Source: an uncultured Sutterella sp. (GTDB taxonomy: Bacteria > Pseudomonadota > Gammaproteobacteria > Burkholderiales > Burkholderiaceae_F). Taken from it: DNA of 64,000 nt. Numbering within the stretch: the stretch's first letter is position 1; every line of letters starts with the position of its first letter. This document shows positions 33,398 through 44,220 of this stretch, in pieces. The stretch spans positions 1 through 64,000 of the forward strand of contig CAAGAT010000036.1 in the NCBI GenBank assembly GCA_900767875.1. The letters run 5' to 3'. The position numbers were made by a program, and so were the translations under genes. The notes under the pieces are model-generated. The model had not been told where the DNA came from. It made no database searches and saw only the letters and a list, made by a program, of their open reading frames with translations.

Positions 33398-34636
33398 TCA
33401 GTCTTCGATGATGCTCTCGTTTTCGCGGCGCTCTTCGGAGAGCAGACGGCGCGCGACGAGGGCAAAGACGACGAGGGCGCAGCCGCACGAGAAGGCGGCG
33501 CCGAAAAAGGGCAGGCCCGCCAGCACGTCGTCGGCGTGGCGCCCCGCGCTCATCAGCAAGGGCGTGGTCATCGCCGGAGCAATGGCGCCCATGAGCGAGT
33601 GCACCGAGCCCACCGTGCCCATGGCCGCTCCCTGCACGCTCATGGGCATGCGACGGCTCACGGCGCCCGACAGAAGCGGCGAGACCGCGGCCGAGAGGGC
33701 ATACAGGCAAAAGAGCGCGGCCGACACTAGGCCCGAGGGACTCAAGGCAATGGCGGCGAGCACCGCCGTGCCGAACGAAAGGCTCACCAGGGTGAGCGTC
33801 ACGGGCGAAATCTTCACGAGAAGCCGCGGCAGGCAGTAGCCCTGCACGAGCGCAATGCCGAGACTTAACCCAAAGATCGTCAGGCCAATCTCGCGCGGCG
33901 TAAAGCCGTAGCGAAATTCCCCATACAGGGCCCAGGAGTACTGCATCAGACTGTTGGCCAAGCTGAAGAAGGCCAGCGTGAGCACAAAGACGCGCACGTT
34001 GGGCAGGCGCAGCAGGTTGGCCAGGCTCACGAAGGGGTTGTTTTTCTTCAGGCTCATCGGCTCGGCCGAGCGGTGCTTGTGCGACTCGGGCAGCACAAAA
34101 AGGCCGTAGAGAAAGTTCACGAGGGTCACGACGCTCGCCACGACAAAGGGCAGCTGCGGATTTTCGGCCCCGAGCAGGCCGCCCAAGGCCGGCCCGATCA
34201 GAAAGCCCGCCCCGAAGACGGCGCCGATGCGCCCGAAGGCGGCGGCGCGCTCGTAGCCCGTGGTGATGTCGGCGATGTAGGCCTGCGCCACCGACATGTT
34301 GGCCGAGAGCATGCCGCCGAGGATGCGGCTGATCAGAAGGGCAATGAGCGAGTGGCTCACCGCGGGCACCACGAACATGATGCCCAGCCCAAAAATGCCG
34401 CTCAAGAGCACGGGACGGCGCCCGATGCGATCCGACAGGGCCCCGAGCATCGGGGCGGCCAGAAACTGCATGACGCCGTAGCTGAGCATGATGGCGCCGT
34501 ACCAGGCCATCTGCAGCTCGCGGGTTTCCGTCAGAACCCCCACCAGACGCGGCAACACCGGGATGATGAGCCCGATGCCCAGGGCATCGAGAAAGATGCA
34601 GGCATAGATGAACCAAAGTTCCTTGGGCAGTTTCAT
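33398..34636 (-). CDS. MFS drug exporter of the TCR/Tet family
   Basis: A 412-residue, 12-helix transporter of the DHA1 type. The start MKLPKELWFIYACIFLDALGIG is chosen by homology; upstream in-frame codons to 34792 give unrelated residues. Motif A is GALSDRIGRRPVLL in the loop between helices 2 and 3, and GPALGGLLG is motif C-like. The set is typical of TetA-like proton antiporters, but substrate specificity, and tetracycline resistance in particular, cannot be read from this. No terminator separates it from the converging TetR gene. Confidence 0.88.
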   Translation of the reverse strand: MKLPKELWFIYACIFLDALGIGLIIPVLPRLVGVLTETRELQMAWYGAIMLSYGVMQFLAAPMLGALSDRIGRRPVLLSGIFGLGIMFVVPAVSHSLIALLISRILGGMLSANMSVAQAYIADITTGYERAAAFGRIGAVFGAGFLIGPALGGLLGAENPQLPFVVASVVTLVNFLYGLFVLPESHKHRSAEPMSLKKNNPFVSLANLLRLPNVRVFVLTLAFFSLANSLMQYSWALYGEFRYGFTPREIGLTIFGLSLGIALVQGYCLPRLLVKISPVTLTLVSLSFGTAVLAAIALSPSGLVSAALFCLYALSAAVSPLLSGAVSRRMPMSVQGAAMGTVGSVHSLMGAIAPAMTTPLLMSAGRHADDVLAGLPFFGAAFSCGCALVVFALVARRLLSEERRENESIIED

Positions 34637-34844
34637 GGGAGTTGCTCTTGGGGGCCCGTTTGCGGCGCGCGCGGCCGATGGAAAACACGTTGATCTTAAC
34701 GAAAAGCGCGGCGGCCGAGAAAGTTCGGGATCCTCATGCTCATCTTTTTGGGTTTTCATGTGCGGGGAAGTCTTTTTTTGCGTACTATGCAATTTGGCTC
34801 GGGGATAGGCCCGGGCCTTTGCCGTGTGTGAAAGGAGTCTGAGC

Positions 34845-35588
34845 GTGACCGATCCGACCAGAGACGAGAATGAAAAGGCGCTTTTGGCGCAGATTGCCGG
34901 CTATTGGGACCGCCGGGCGCAGGGCTATGCGCTGCAGGTCGATGCCGAAAGCCGGGATAACCTTGAAGCGCTCTATCTGCCTTGGTTTAAGGACCTGGCC
35001 GCCGACGCGCGCGTGCTTGACGTGGGCTGCGGGCCGGGATTTTTCTCGGTCTTGCTCGCGCAGGCGGGCTTTGCCGTCACGGCGATGGACGCGAGCCTTG
35101 GCATGCTCGAAAAGGCGCGTGAGCGGGCCCGCGCGCACGCGGCCCTGATCGAGACGGTGCTCGGCGACGCGCAGTCTCTGCCCTTTGCCGACGCCAGTTT
35201 TGACTGCGTGTGCTCGCGCAATCTCGTCTGGAACCTTTCCGAGCCCGAGACGGCCTACCGCGAGTGGCTGCGTGTGCTTAAGCCGGGCGGCACGCTGCTT
35301 ATTTTCGACGGCAACCACTACCGATATCTTTTCGACGAGCGCTATGCCCGAGTGCACCGCGCCTGGGAAGAGACGAGCAACCATCAGATGCTCGGCGTCG
35401 ACTCCACGCCGATCGACACGATCGCGCAGACGTTGCCCTTGGGCAAAGTGATGCGCCCGGCCTGGGACGAGCAAACGCTGCGGGCGATGGGCGCCGCGGT
35501 GAGCGGCACCGTGTTGAAAACCACCACCGACCCGGCCACGGGCGAGACGCTTGTGACCGACTTTGTGGTTGTTGCCCGAAAACACTAA
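34845..35588 (+). CDS. Class I SAM-dependent methyltransferase
   Basis: A 247-residue protein with the SAM-binding motif VLDVGCGPGFFSVLLAQAG, the acidic second-strand motif AMDASLGMLEKA, and LKPGGTLLIFDGNHY after strand 5. GTG at 34845 is chosen because AAAGGAG lies seven bases upstream; an earlier TTG-like codon is unsupported. The acceptor is unknown. It diverges from the MFS gene; the 208 bases between hold a possible -10 (TACTAT, 34783-34788) without a good -35. Confidence 0.85.
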   Translation: MTDPTRDENEKALLAQIAGYWDRRAQGYALQVDAESRDNLEALYLPWFKDLAADARVLDVGCGPGFFSVLLAQAGFAVTAMDASLGMLEKARERARAHAALIETVLGDAQSLPFADASFDCVCSRNLVWNLSEPETAYREWLRVLKPGGTLLIFDGNHYRYLFDERYARVHRAWEETSNHQMLGVDSTPIDTIAQTLPLGKVMRPAWDEQTLRAMGAAVSGTVLKTTTDPATGETLVTDFVVVARKH

Positions 35589-35711
35589 AAATCAACGAAT
35601 AAACCCTAGGTTTTGAGCAAAAAACGCGCATATTAGACGTATTGCTTAGAGCCTTTTGGAAGGAATCCCGTCACAATGAGAGAACATCGATTTTTCCACA
35701 GGGAGTTTTTT

Positions 35712-36986
35712 ATGACGCAGAAACCTCGACGCCTGATGCACCGAGCCATGCCCTTTGTCCTCGGGGGTAGTCTCGTCAAGCAAATCGTCGTCGCACTCGT
35801 TCTGGGCATCATCTTTGCTCTGGTCGCACCGGGCGCCGCACAGTCGGTGAGCCTGTTGGGCGGCCTGTTCGTGTCGGCCTTGAAGGCCGTGGCCCCCATC
35901 CTCGTGTTTGTGCTCGTGGCGGCGGCCATCGCCAACCATCAGTCGGGCACGGCCGCGCACATGCGCCCGATTCTGATCCTGTACCTGGTGGGCACCTTTG
36001 CGGCGGCCACCACGGCCGTGATCGCCTTCTTCGCGTTCCCGGTGACAGTGAGCCTCATCACGGACGCCAAGGAAGTGGCCGCTCCGGGCGGCATTGCCGA
36101 AGTGCTCAAGAACCTGTTGCTCAGCGTCGTCGACAACCCCGTCAAGGCGCTCATGCAGGGCAACTACATCTGCATCCTCTTCTGGGCCGTGGGTATCGGC
36201 GTGGCCATCCGCAAGGCCAGCGACACGACCCGTCAGGTGATGAATGACCTGGCCGACGGCGTCGAATTCATCGTGCGCATCGTCATTCGCTGCGCGCCCA
36301 TCGGCATCTTCGGTCTGGTGGCGAGCACCTTTGCCACCGAAGGCCTCGATCTGCTCCTCAACTACGCGCAGCTGCTGATTCTTCTCGTGGGCAGCATGCT
36401 CTTTGTGGCCCTGGTGCTCAACCCGCTCATCGTCTGGGTCTGCACCCGCGAAAATCCCTATCCGCTCACGCTGCAGACGCTGCGCGAATCGGGAATCACC
36501 GCGTTCTTTACCCGTTCGTCGGCGGCCAACATTCCCGTCAACATCGACCTGTGCAAGCGTCTGGGCCTGGATGAAAGCGTGTACCTGCTCTCCATTCCCC
36601 TCGGTGCCACGATCAACATGGCCGGCGCCGCGATCACCATCACGACGTTGAGCCTGGCCGCCGCCCACACGATGGGCGTTGTGGTCGACATCCCGACGGC
36701 CATTTTGCTCTGTGTGGTCGCGAGCCTTTGCGCCTGCGGCGCCGCGGGCGTGCCCGGCGGCTCGCTCATGCTCATCCCGCTGGCCTGCTCGCTCTTTGGT
36801 CTGGACTCGACCACCGCCATGCAGGTGGTGGCCGTGGGCTTTGTGATCGGCGTGGTGCAGGACTCCTGCGAAACCGCTCTGAATTCGTCCTCCGACGCCC
36901 TCTTTACGGCGGCGGCCTGCAAGCGCATCGAGCGCCTCAAGCAGGAGAATGCGGCCGAAGTGCGGCAGGAACTCAAAAACGTCTGA
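35712..36986 (+). CDS. sstT: Sodium:serine/threonine symporter
   Basis: SstT imports serine and threonine with sodium. The 424-residue DAACS-family protein matches E. coli SstT closely: [38 protein letters not shown] (the serine-rich substrate loop), [20 protein letters not shown] and [23 protein letters not shown] at 35712 with GGGAG six bases upstream is preferred to one at 35676. In an amino-acid-using organism this is a likely nutrient route. Confidence 0.95.
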   Translation: MTQKPRRLMHRAMPFVLGGSLVKQIVVALVLGIIFALVAPGAAQSVSLLGGLFVSALKAVAPILVFVLVAAAIANHQSGTAAHMRPILILYLVGTFAAATTAVIAFFAFPVTVSLITDAKEVAAPGGIAEVLKNLLLSVVDNPVKALMQGNYICILFWAVGIGVAIRKASDTTRQVMNDLADGVEFIVRIVIRCAPIGIFGLVASTFATEGLDLLLNYAQLLILLVGSMLFVALVLNPLIVWVCTRENPYPLTLQTLRESGITAFFTRSSAANIPVNIDLCKRLGLDESVYLLSIPLGATINMAGAAITITTLSLAAAHTMGVVVDIPTAILLCVVASLCACGAAGVPGGSLMLIPLACSLFGLDSTTAMQVVAVGFVIGVVQDSCETALNSSSDALFTAAACKRIERLKQENAAEVRQELKNV

Positions 36987-37030
36987 TTGAAGCCCTCTGC
37001 GGCTAAAATCCACCTCATTTGAGGTGTGTG

Positions 37031-37066
37031 CGGCACGACTCAGAAATGGGACGTGCCGCCTTTTTT
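37031..37066 (+). terminator. Intrinsic terminator after sstT
   Basis: CGGCACG (37031-37037) pairs with CGTGCCG (37052-37058), then CC and TTTTTT (37061-37066). A small hairpin CACCTCA-TT-TGAGGTG (37011-37026) precedes it. Confidence 0.8.
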
Positions 37067-37104
37067 GAAGCGAACGCATTTTGTTGGATACGGCGCAAAA
37101 CTCG

Positions 37105-38928
<1,824 letters not shown>

Positions 38929-38970
38929 ATACAACCCGCCGGAGAACGAGAAGAATAGGGAAAAGCACAC

Positions 38971-40161
38971 ATGAGCGATACGCTTGATTACGCCAAGATG
39001 GGGGAGGCGACGGTTCTCGTGCATGCGGGGCGTCACCGCAACAAGGAGCACCGCTACGTCAACCCGCCCATCGTCAAGGGTTCGACCGTGCTGCACGAGT
39101 CCGTGCACGACATGATCGTGCGCGAAGAGCACCGTGACCGGCTCATCGAAGACGTGCCCACCTACGGCATCTGGGGCACGGAAACGCATCAGGCCTTTTA
39201 CGAGGCGATGAAAAAGCTCGAGGGCGCCGCGGGCGTCTGGGCCTTCTCCTCGGGTCTGGCCTCGACCACTACGCCGCTTTTTTCCTTTGTGCACGCGGGC
39301 TGCCACGCCCTTTTCATGGACACGATCTACGGGCCCACGCGTGACTTTGCCGAAAAGATCCTCACGCGCATGGGCGTGCAAGTGCAGTTTTTCGACCCCT
39401 ATGTGGGCGCGGACATCGAAAAGCTCTTTAAGCCCAACACGACCCTCGTGGTGATGGAAACGCCGGGCTCGCACAGCTTTGAGCTGCCCGACGTGCCCGC
39501 CATCGCCGCTCAGTGCCGTGCGCACGGCGTCTGGAGCGTGATCGACAACACGTGGGCCACGCCGCTTTACTTCAAGCCCCTGTCGGTGGGGGTGGATGTG
39601 GTCGTGCACGCCGCCACCAAATACATCGCGGGACACTCGGACATCCTCATGGGGGTGGTGTGCTGCAACGAAAGAGCCTGGCCCAAGGTCTTTCACGCCG
39701 TCGCGGCCATGGGCCAGACGGCCACGCCCGACGATGTGTACGTGGCCTTGCGCGGCCTACACACGTTGAAGGCGCGCATTGAGGCGGCCGTGGCGGGAGC
39801 CCGCCGCGTGATCGATTGGCTCCAAAAGCGGCCCGAAGTCGAGCGCGTGCTCTGGCCGTCGCTGGAAAGCCATCCCGATCACGCCATCTTTAAGCGCGAC
39901 TTTACGGGCGCCACCTCGCTTTTTGCCGTGGTGTTCAAGAGCGAGTACGACGGCAAGCTCTCGCCGATGATCGATGCGCTCAAGCTCTTCGGGCGCGGCT
40001 ACTCCTGGGGCGGCTTTGAAAGTTTGCTTATCCCGGGCTACGGCAAGCGCACCGAGCGCAACTCTCCCTTTAACCGGATGGTGCGCGTGGCGGTGGGCCT
40101 GGAAGATCCCGACGATCTTATTGCCGACCTCGAACAGGCCTTTGCGGCGCTGCATGCCTGA
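38971..40161 (+). CDS. metC: Cystathionine beta-lyase
   Basis: A PLP enzyme splitting cystathionine to homocysteine, ammonia and pyruvate in methionine synthesis. The 396 residues match the Cys/Met metabolism family: YGIWGTETHQAFYEAMKKLEG, SSGLASTTTP, the PLP-stacking region DTIYGPTRDF, and the PLP lysine in HAATKYIAGHSD. YSWGGFESLL near the C-terminus favours MetC over MetB. It stands alone, 42 bases after recQ. Confidence 0.93.
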   Translation: MSDTLDYAKMGEATVLVHAGRHRNKEHRYVNPPIVKGSTVLHESVHDMIVREEHRDRLIEDVPTYGIWGTETHQAFYEAMKKLEGAAGVWAFSSGLASTTTPLFSFVHAGCHALFMDTIYGPTRDFAEKILTRMGVQVQFFDPYVGADIEKLFKPNTTLVVMETPGSHSFELPDVPAIAAQCRAHGVWSVIDNTWATPLYFKPLSVGVDVVVHAATKYIAGHSDILMGVVCCNERAWPKVFHAVAAMGQTATPDDVYVALRGLHTLKARIEAAVAGARRVIDWLQKRPEVERVLWPSLESHPDHAIFKRDFTGATSLFAVVFKSEYDGKLSPMIDALKLFGRGYSWGGFESLLIPGYGKRTERNSPFNRMVRVAVGLEDPDDLIADLEQAFAALHA

Positions 40162-40384
40162 GAGAGTGTCGTCAAAAAGACTCACCTCACTGATTTGTTA
40201 GGGATTTTTGCCGCACTGCGTTGGACTGCCGCCGAATGCGGCGCAGGCGTGGTGTAGACTCGGGACAAGAGGCCTTACATCAGGCCGGGGCGTGGTGTGC
40301 CCTGCGCGCGGGCAACGCGCGCGGCGCCCTTTGCCCTTGACGACGGCCCGGAGCCGATCCTGCAAACCAAGGGAGTGCGAACAA

Positions 40385-41203
40385 ATGTTTTTGCAGAAGG
40401 TCAGAGCGTTTTTTGAGTGGCTCGGTAAGAGAAGCGCGGCCAAGAGCCAGAAGGCGCTCGATTACGAGTGGACGACGATGAGCTCACCGGGCGACGTGCC
40501 CGTCAAGACCGTCGATCTCGGGGACGAAGAGGCGCCGCAGCGCCCCGCGCCCGTCAAGACGGTCGAAATTCCCGAGCAAAAGCCCGCCCAAGCTCCCGCG
40601 GCCGCCCCCGCCGCGGCCGCCGAGCCATCTCCCGCACCCGTCAAGCCCGCCGCCGATCCCGAAAAGAAGATGACGGCCATTCTCAAGATGCTGACGATCC
40701 GCGACGCGGTCGCCGCCCTGCAGGAAGAATTCAAGGAAGCCGCCGACGTGCGCCGCAGCCGCGTGGGACTGCTCGCGTTCCTGCGCGACAATCCGCAGAC
40801 CGTTACGTTCCTCGAAGGCAAGGTCAAGGCGGCCAAGGCCGCTAAAGCCAAAGCCAAGGCCAAGCCCGCGGTGAAGAGCGCGGCCAAGCCTGTCGCCAAG
40901 AAGCCTGCCGCCAAAAAGCCCGCGGTGAAGGCGCAAGCCAAGCCCGAAGTCAAGGCGGAACCCGCCGCCGCTGCTGCGCCGGCCTCCGAGGCCGCCAGCG
41001 CTCCGGCTGCCGCTCCCAAGAAGGCCCCGGCCAAAAAGCCGGCCGCCAAAAAGACCGCGGCCAAGCCTGCGGCCGCCAAAGGCGTGAAGCCGGCCGCCAA
41101 GCCTGCGGCCAAACGTCCGGCCAAGAAGGCGGCTCCCGCCGCCAAGGCCGAACCGGCTGCGGCTCCGGCGCCTGAAGCGCCGGCTCAAGAGCCCAAGGCC
41201 TGA
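40385..41203 (+). CDS. Ala/Lys/Pro-rich protein with histone H1-like tail
   Basis: I do not recognise a full-length family. ATG at 40385 with GGGAG upstream gives 272 residues: a short basic amphipathic N-terminus (MFLQKVRAFFEWLGKRSAAK), a proline-rich linker, a helical middle (about 97-150, ILKMLTIRDAVAALQEEFKE), then about 120 residues of KPAAKK/AKPA-type repeats with an acidic, proline-rich end. Such tails occur in H1-like and AlgP-like DNA-binding proteins. The repeats would make the gene prone to length changes. DNA binding is inference. Confidence 0.75.
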   Translation: MFLQKVRAFFEWLGKRSAAKSQKALDYEWTTMSSPGDVPVKTVDLGDEEAPQRPAPVKTVEIPEQKPAQAPAAAPAAAAEPSPAPVKPAADPEKKMTAILKMLTIRDAVAALQEEFKEAADVRRSRVGLLAFLRDNPQTVTFLEGKVKAAKAAKAKAKAKPAVKSAAKPVAKKPAAKKPAVKAQAKPEVKAEPAAAAAPASEAASAPAAAPKKAPAKKPAAKKTAAKPAAAKGVKPAAKPAAKRPAKKAAPAAKAEPAAAPAPEAPAQEPKA

Positions 41204-41260
41204 TCGCTCGGGCGCGGCGCCGGAATCGTTGCAGGCGCCTGATGCCGCAGAGGCGACAAA

Positions 41261-41300
41261 AAAACGGGACGTTTGTTTAGTCGACGCAGCGTCCCGTTTT
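41261..41300. terminator. Bidirectional terminator
   Basis: AAAACGGGACG (41261-41271) and CGTCCCGTTTT (41290-41300) form a perfect 11-bp stem with an 18-base loop and T-runs both ways, between the converging Ala/Lys-rich gene and the DUF2721 genes. Confidence 0.88.
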
Positions 41301-41319
41301 GCTTTTGCGGGCGGGCGTT

Positions 41320-41748
41320 TTAGTGATGCACGCTCATGCCCAGCGCTTTGAGCGAGGTGCCCACTTCCATGGAAAAGTACGCCGTCGACACGACGATCAG
41401 AGCCACGGAGCCAAAGAGCAGCACGTGTTTGAGCGAGTCCAGATCCAGATGGAAGATGGCCTCGATCGTGCACGTCAGAACGAGCAGGCCCGAGCAGGCC
41501 GCCGAGAGCACCACAAAGAGAATGGCTTTGCGCAGCAGTTCGGCGCGGTGAAAGATCAGGTCGATGGCTTCGGCTAGACGCGGATCGGTGCCGCCCGACA
41601 TTTCATCGGCGTGCAGCAGCTGACGCACGCGCTCGGTGGTGTGCGCATAACGCGCCGACATCGTCAAAAGCAACAGGCCCACGCCCGAAATGAGCGTAAT
41701 GGGCGTGAGGGCCGAGCCCAGAATCTGCGCAAAATTGAAGTGATCCAT
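41320..41748 (-). CDS. DUF2721 membrane protein, copy 1
   Basis: A 142-residue protein with three hydrophobic segments: near the start (SALTPITLISGVGLLLLTMS), residues about 70-95 and about 105-125. The N-terminal block followed by ARYAHTTERVRQLL is the DUF2721 pattern. Function unknown. It is a tandem paralogue of the upstream gene at 41761-42228 (shared SALTPITLISGVGLLL, then RAELLRKAILFVVLSAA versus RAELLRRAILFVVLSAA). The two are 12 bases apart and probably co-transcribed. Confidence 0.85.
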   Translation of the reverse strand: MDHFNFAQILGSALTPITLISGVGLLLLTMSARYAHTTERVRQLLHADEMSGGTDPRLAEAIDLIFHRAELLRKAILFVVLSAACSGLLVLTCTIEAIFHLDLDSLKHVLLFGSVALIVVSTAYFSMEVGTSLKALGMSVHH

Positions 41749-41760
41749 GACTGAACTCCT

Positions 41761-42228
41761 TTAGGCGCGGCGGCCGGGACGGTGGCGGCGGATGGCGCTT
41801 TCCTGCTCCTTGCGCAGGGCCAGGGCTTTGAGGGAGGTGGTGACCTCCAGGGCGAAAAAGACCGTGGAGCACACGATCAGGCCCACACAACAGAGCAGCA
41901 GCACGTGTTTGGCCATCAGCAGATCCACCCCGAAGAGCCCCTCAAGGGTGGAGGCCAGAACCAGCAGGCCGGAACTGGCCGCCGACAGGACCACGAAAAG
42001 AATGGCCCGGCGCAGCAGCTCGGCGCGGTGATAGTTCAGGATCAGGCGCTCTTCGATCCCCGGATCAAAGTCCGGAGACAGGCTCTGCTGGCGCAGGTTG
42101 TCGCGCACGCGATCGCACGCCTGCGCGTAGCGCGCCGACATGGCCATGAGCAGCAAGCCCACGCCCGAGATGAGCGTAATGGGTGTCAGCGCCGAGCTCA
42201 GAATGGTCGCAAAGTCAATGTGAAGCAT
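41761..42228 (-). CDS. DUF2721 membrane protein, copy 2
   Basis: A 155-residue paralogue of the next gene, with the same three membrane segments and the block ARYAQACDRVRDNLRQQS. It has an extra basic C-terminus (KEQESAIRRHRPGRRA). Likely arisen by tandem duplication followed by divergence; the pair may form a hetero-oligomer. Function unknown. Confidence 0.85.
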   Translation of the reverse strand: MLHIDFATILSSALTPITLISGVGLLLMAMSARYAQACDRVRDNLRQQSLSPDFDPGIEERLILNYHRAELLRRAILFVVLSAASSGLLVLASTLEGLFGVDLLMAKHVLLLCCVGLIVCSTVFFALEVTTSLKALALRKEQESAIRRHRPGRRA

Positions 42229-42284
42229 CGCAAAGACTCAAAAAAACAAAGGGATTCAGAAGGCAAGAAAAGACCCCGAGAATT

Positions 42285-42788
42285 TTAAGCCTTTTCTTCT
42301 TCCTCCCGCAGAAAATCGATTTGGCGGGGTGCGACGATACGGTGAAAGTCTTCGGTGTTGATGATGATCGACACGTCGCGGGCGCCCGCGTTAAAGGCCA
42401 GTTCCTCATAACGGGTAAAGAGCGTGGGGTCGGCCACGCCCAGAAGCTTGTCGTGCAGCGCCACGGGCGGCACGGCCCCGAGAATGCAGCCCGTCAGTTC
42501 CATCACTTCCTCGGGACTGCAAAGGCCGGCGCGGGTGGCTCCGAGCGCATGGGCTAGCTTTTTGAGGTCGGCCTGCTTGTCGGCGGGCAGCACCGCGAGC
42601 ACGTACTGCTTGACGCCGTTGCCCTTGGCCATGCACACCAGGGCCTTGGCCCCCTGACCGACTTCGGTGCCGCGCACCTTGGCGACCGATTCGCTCGAGC
42701 GATCGCCCGCGGGGTGGTGCAGCACGCGGTAGCGGGCCTGACCGGCATCAAAAAGGGCGCAAAGCTTTTCCAGAACGTTTTCAACCAT
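42285..42788 (-). CDS. ybaK: YbaK/EbsC-type aminoacyl-tRNA deacylase
   Basis: A 167-residue trans-editing protein fold that removes wrong amino acids from tRNA (Cys from tRNA-Pro for YbaK, Ala for ProXp relatives). Conserved features are the catalytic-type lysine in GAKALVCMAKGNG, the VLPADKQADLKKLA helix, and GCILGAVPPVAL with the GXXXP loop. It precedes the two DUF2721 genes by 56 bases on the same strand. Exact substrate is not decidable by eye. Confidence 0.85.
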   Translation of the reverse strand: MVENVLEKLCALFDAGQARYRVLHHPAGDRSSESVAKVRGTEVGQGAKALVCMAKGNGVKQYVLAVLPADKQADLKKLAHALGATRAGLCSPEEVMELTGCILGAVPPVALHDKLLGVADPTLFTRYEELAFNAGARDVSIIINTEDFHRIVAPRQIDFLREEEEKA

Positions 42789-42938
42789 GACGGATTTCCC
42801 CTCAAAGCAAGGACTGCAAACGATGGGATGATAAGACGGCGCGCGGGCAAATGCGCGGCCCGGCCGCGGCCTGCCTTAAAATGTGCGCCATCGGCGCTGC
42901 GCCCATCGGCGTTTTCGCCGCCCTCTTGAGTAAAAGAC

Positions 42939-43361
42939 ATGGTTCAAGGAACTGTCCTGGGATTTGATTTCGGCGAAAAGCGCATCGGCGTGTCCGTGGG
43001 CTCGACCCTGACGGGCTCGGCCCGACCGCTTTGCATCATCGATGCGGCCGCCGGGCGCGAGGCCAAGTGGAACGCCGTCGACGCGCTCGTGCGCGAGTGG
43101 GATCCGGCCGCCTTCGTGGTGGGGCTGCCCACCCGTGTGGACGGCACGGCCGAACCGGCCACCCGCATGGCCCTTAATTTTGCCAAGCGCCTTTATGCGC
43201 GCACCAAGCGGGCCGTCTACATGACCGACGAGCGTTTTTCCTCGGTGGTGGTCGACGACGGCACGGGTGCCTTTGACGACAAGTCGGCGGCGGTGATTTT
43301 GCAGCAGTGGTTCGACGAGGGCTCTCCGGAGCGCTCGGCCAACGAGATCCGGATTTCCTAA
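42939..43361 (+). CDS. ruvX: Putative pre-16S rRNA nuclease / Holliday-junction resolvase-like RuvX
   Basis: YqgF/RuvX is an RNase H-fold protein that finishes the 5' end of 16S rRNA and resembles Holliday resolvases. The 140 residues carry the family motifs GFDFGEKRIGVSVG, VVGLPTRVDGT, DERFSS and the acidic end of the active site at DDKSAAVILQQWFDE. It starts a + strand group with plsC and the thioesterase. Confidence 0.92.
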   Translation: MVQGTVLGFDFGEKRIGVSVGSTLTGSARPLCIIDAAAGREAKWNAVDALVREWDPAAFVVGLPTRVDGTAEPATRMALNFAKRLYARTKRAVYMTDERFSSVVVDDGTGAFDDKSAAVILQQWFDEGSPERSANEIRIS

Positions 43362-43373
43362 AGGAAACTGAAA

Positions 43374-44219
43374 ATGCACGTATTGATCGGGGCGGTGCGT
43401 TTTGCCGCCGTGTTTGTCTACATCCTGTGCTGTTTTGTGATCATCTTCGGGGTGTTTCCCTTCGCGAGCCCCGAAGGCAAGGGCCGCGTCATCCGCCGCT
43501 GGTCGGCTCGTCTGCTGCGCTGGCTCGGCGTTAAGGTTAAGGTCGTGGGCTCGTACGCCGGCGACGCCCGTGTGCGCGACTGCGGCCGCACGCCCGGCCA
43601 GGGCGGCCGTCTGATCGTCTCCAACCACGTCTCCTTTTTGGACATCTTTGCCCTCAATTCGGTCATGCCCTCGGCTTTCGTGGCCAAGGCTGAGATCGCC
43701 CGCTGGCCGGTCTTCGGCATGATCGCCTCATCGGTCGACACCGTCTTTATCGAGCGCGGCAACCGCCGCTCGCTTCTGGCCACGGCCGAAGCCATCTCCG
43801 CGGCCCTCGCGCAGGGACGCAACCTTTTGATGTTCCCCGAAGGGACCACTTCGGACGGGTTGGCGCTCAAAAAATTGCACGGCAACCTCATGGAAGGGGC
43901 CGTGCGGCGTCAGGCCGAGGTCATTCCCATCGTGCTGCGCTACAAGACGCACGGGCAGGTGACGACCACGCCGGCCTACGTCGGCGACGTGGGGCTTTTC
44001 GAGTGCCTCTGGAAGGTGGTGACGATGGACGAGCTCGTGCTCGAAATTCATCTGCTCTCGCCGCGGCGCGGCGACAACCGCCACGAGCTGTGCCGTCTTG
44101 TCAGTCACGACATGTGCGCCGTGATCGGCTGCGAGGATCCGCTCGCGGAACCCGCCCCGAGCGCCGAGAGCGTGCCGTCGCCCGCCCCCGTGGCCGCCTC
44201 TCAAAAGGAGCTTGCCTGA
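43374..44219 (+). CDS. plsC: 1-acyl-sn-glycerol-3-phosphate acyltransferase
   Basis: PlsC adds the second acyl chain to lysophosphatidic acid at the inner membrane, giving phosphatidic acid. The 281-residue protein has an N-terminal hydrophobic segment (residues about 5-27) and the four motifs: NHVSFLD (HX4D), FIERGNRRS, FPEGTTSDG and VIPIVLRYK. The C-terminal 25 residues are Ala/Pro-rich and non-conserved. It is 12 bases after ruvX and one base before the thioesterase. Confidence 0.92.
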   Translation: MHVLIGAVRFAAVFVYILCCFVIIFGVFPFASPEGKGRVIRRWSARLLRWLGVKVKVVGSYAGDARVRDCGRTPGQGGRLIVSNHVSFLDIFALNSVMPSAFVAKAEIARWPVFGMIASSVDTVFIERGNRRSLLATAEAISAALAQGRNLLMFPEGTTSDGLALKKLHGNLMEGAVRRQAEVIPIVLRYKTHGQVTTTPAYVGDVGLFECLWKVVTMDELVLEIHLLSPRRGDNRHELCRLVSHDMCAVIGCEDPLAEPAPSAESVPSPAPVAASQKELA

Positions 44220-44220
44220 G

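Noticed and set aside
33398..34636. Calling the MFS exporter a tetracycline resistance gene
   Set aside because: It has the TCR/Tet family layout, but specificity cannot be judged from motifs alone and there is no sign of transfer or a linked tetR of the Tet type.
40900..41180. Repeat in the Ala/Lys-rich gene as a CRISPR or mobile repeat
   Set aside because: Repeats are codon-phased, imperfect and inside an open reading frame; they encode KPAA-type units.
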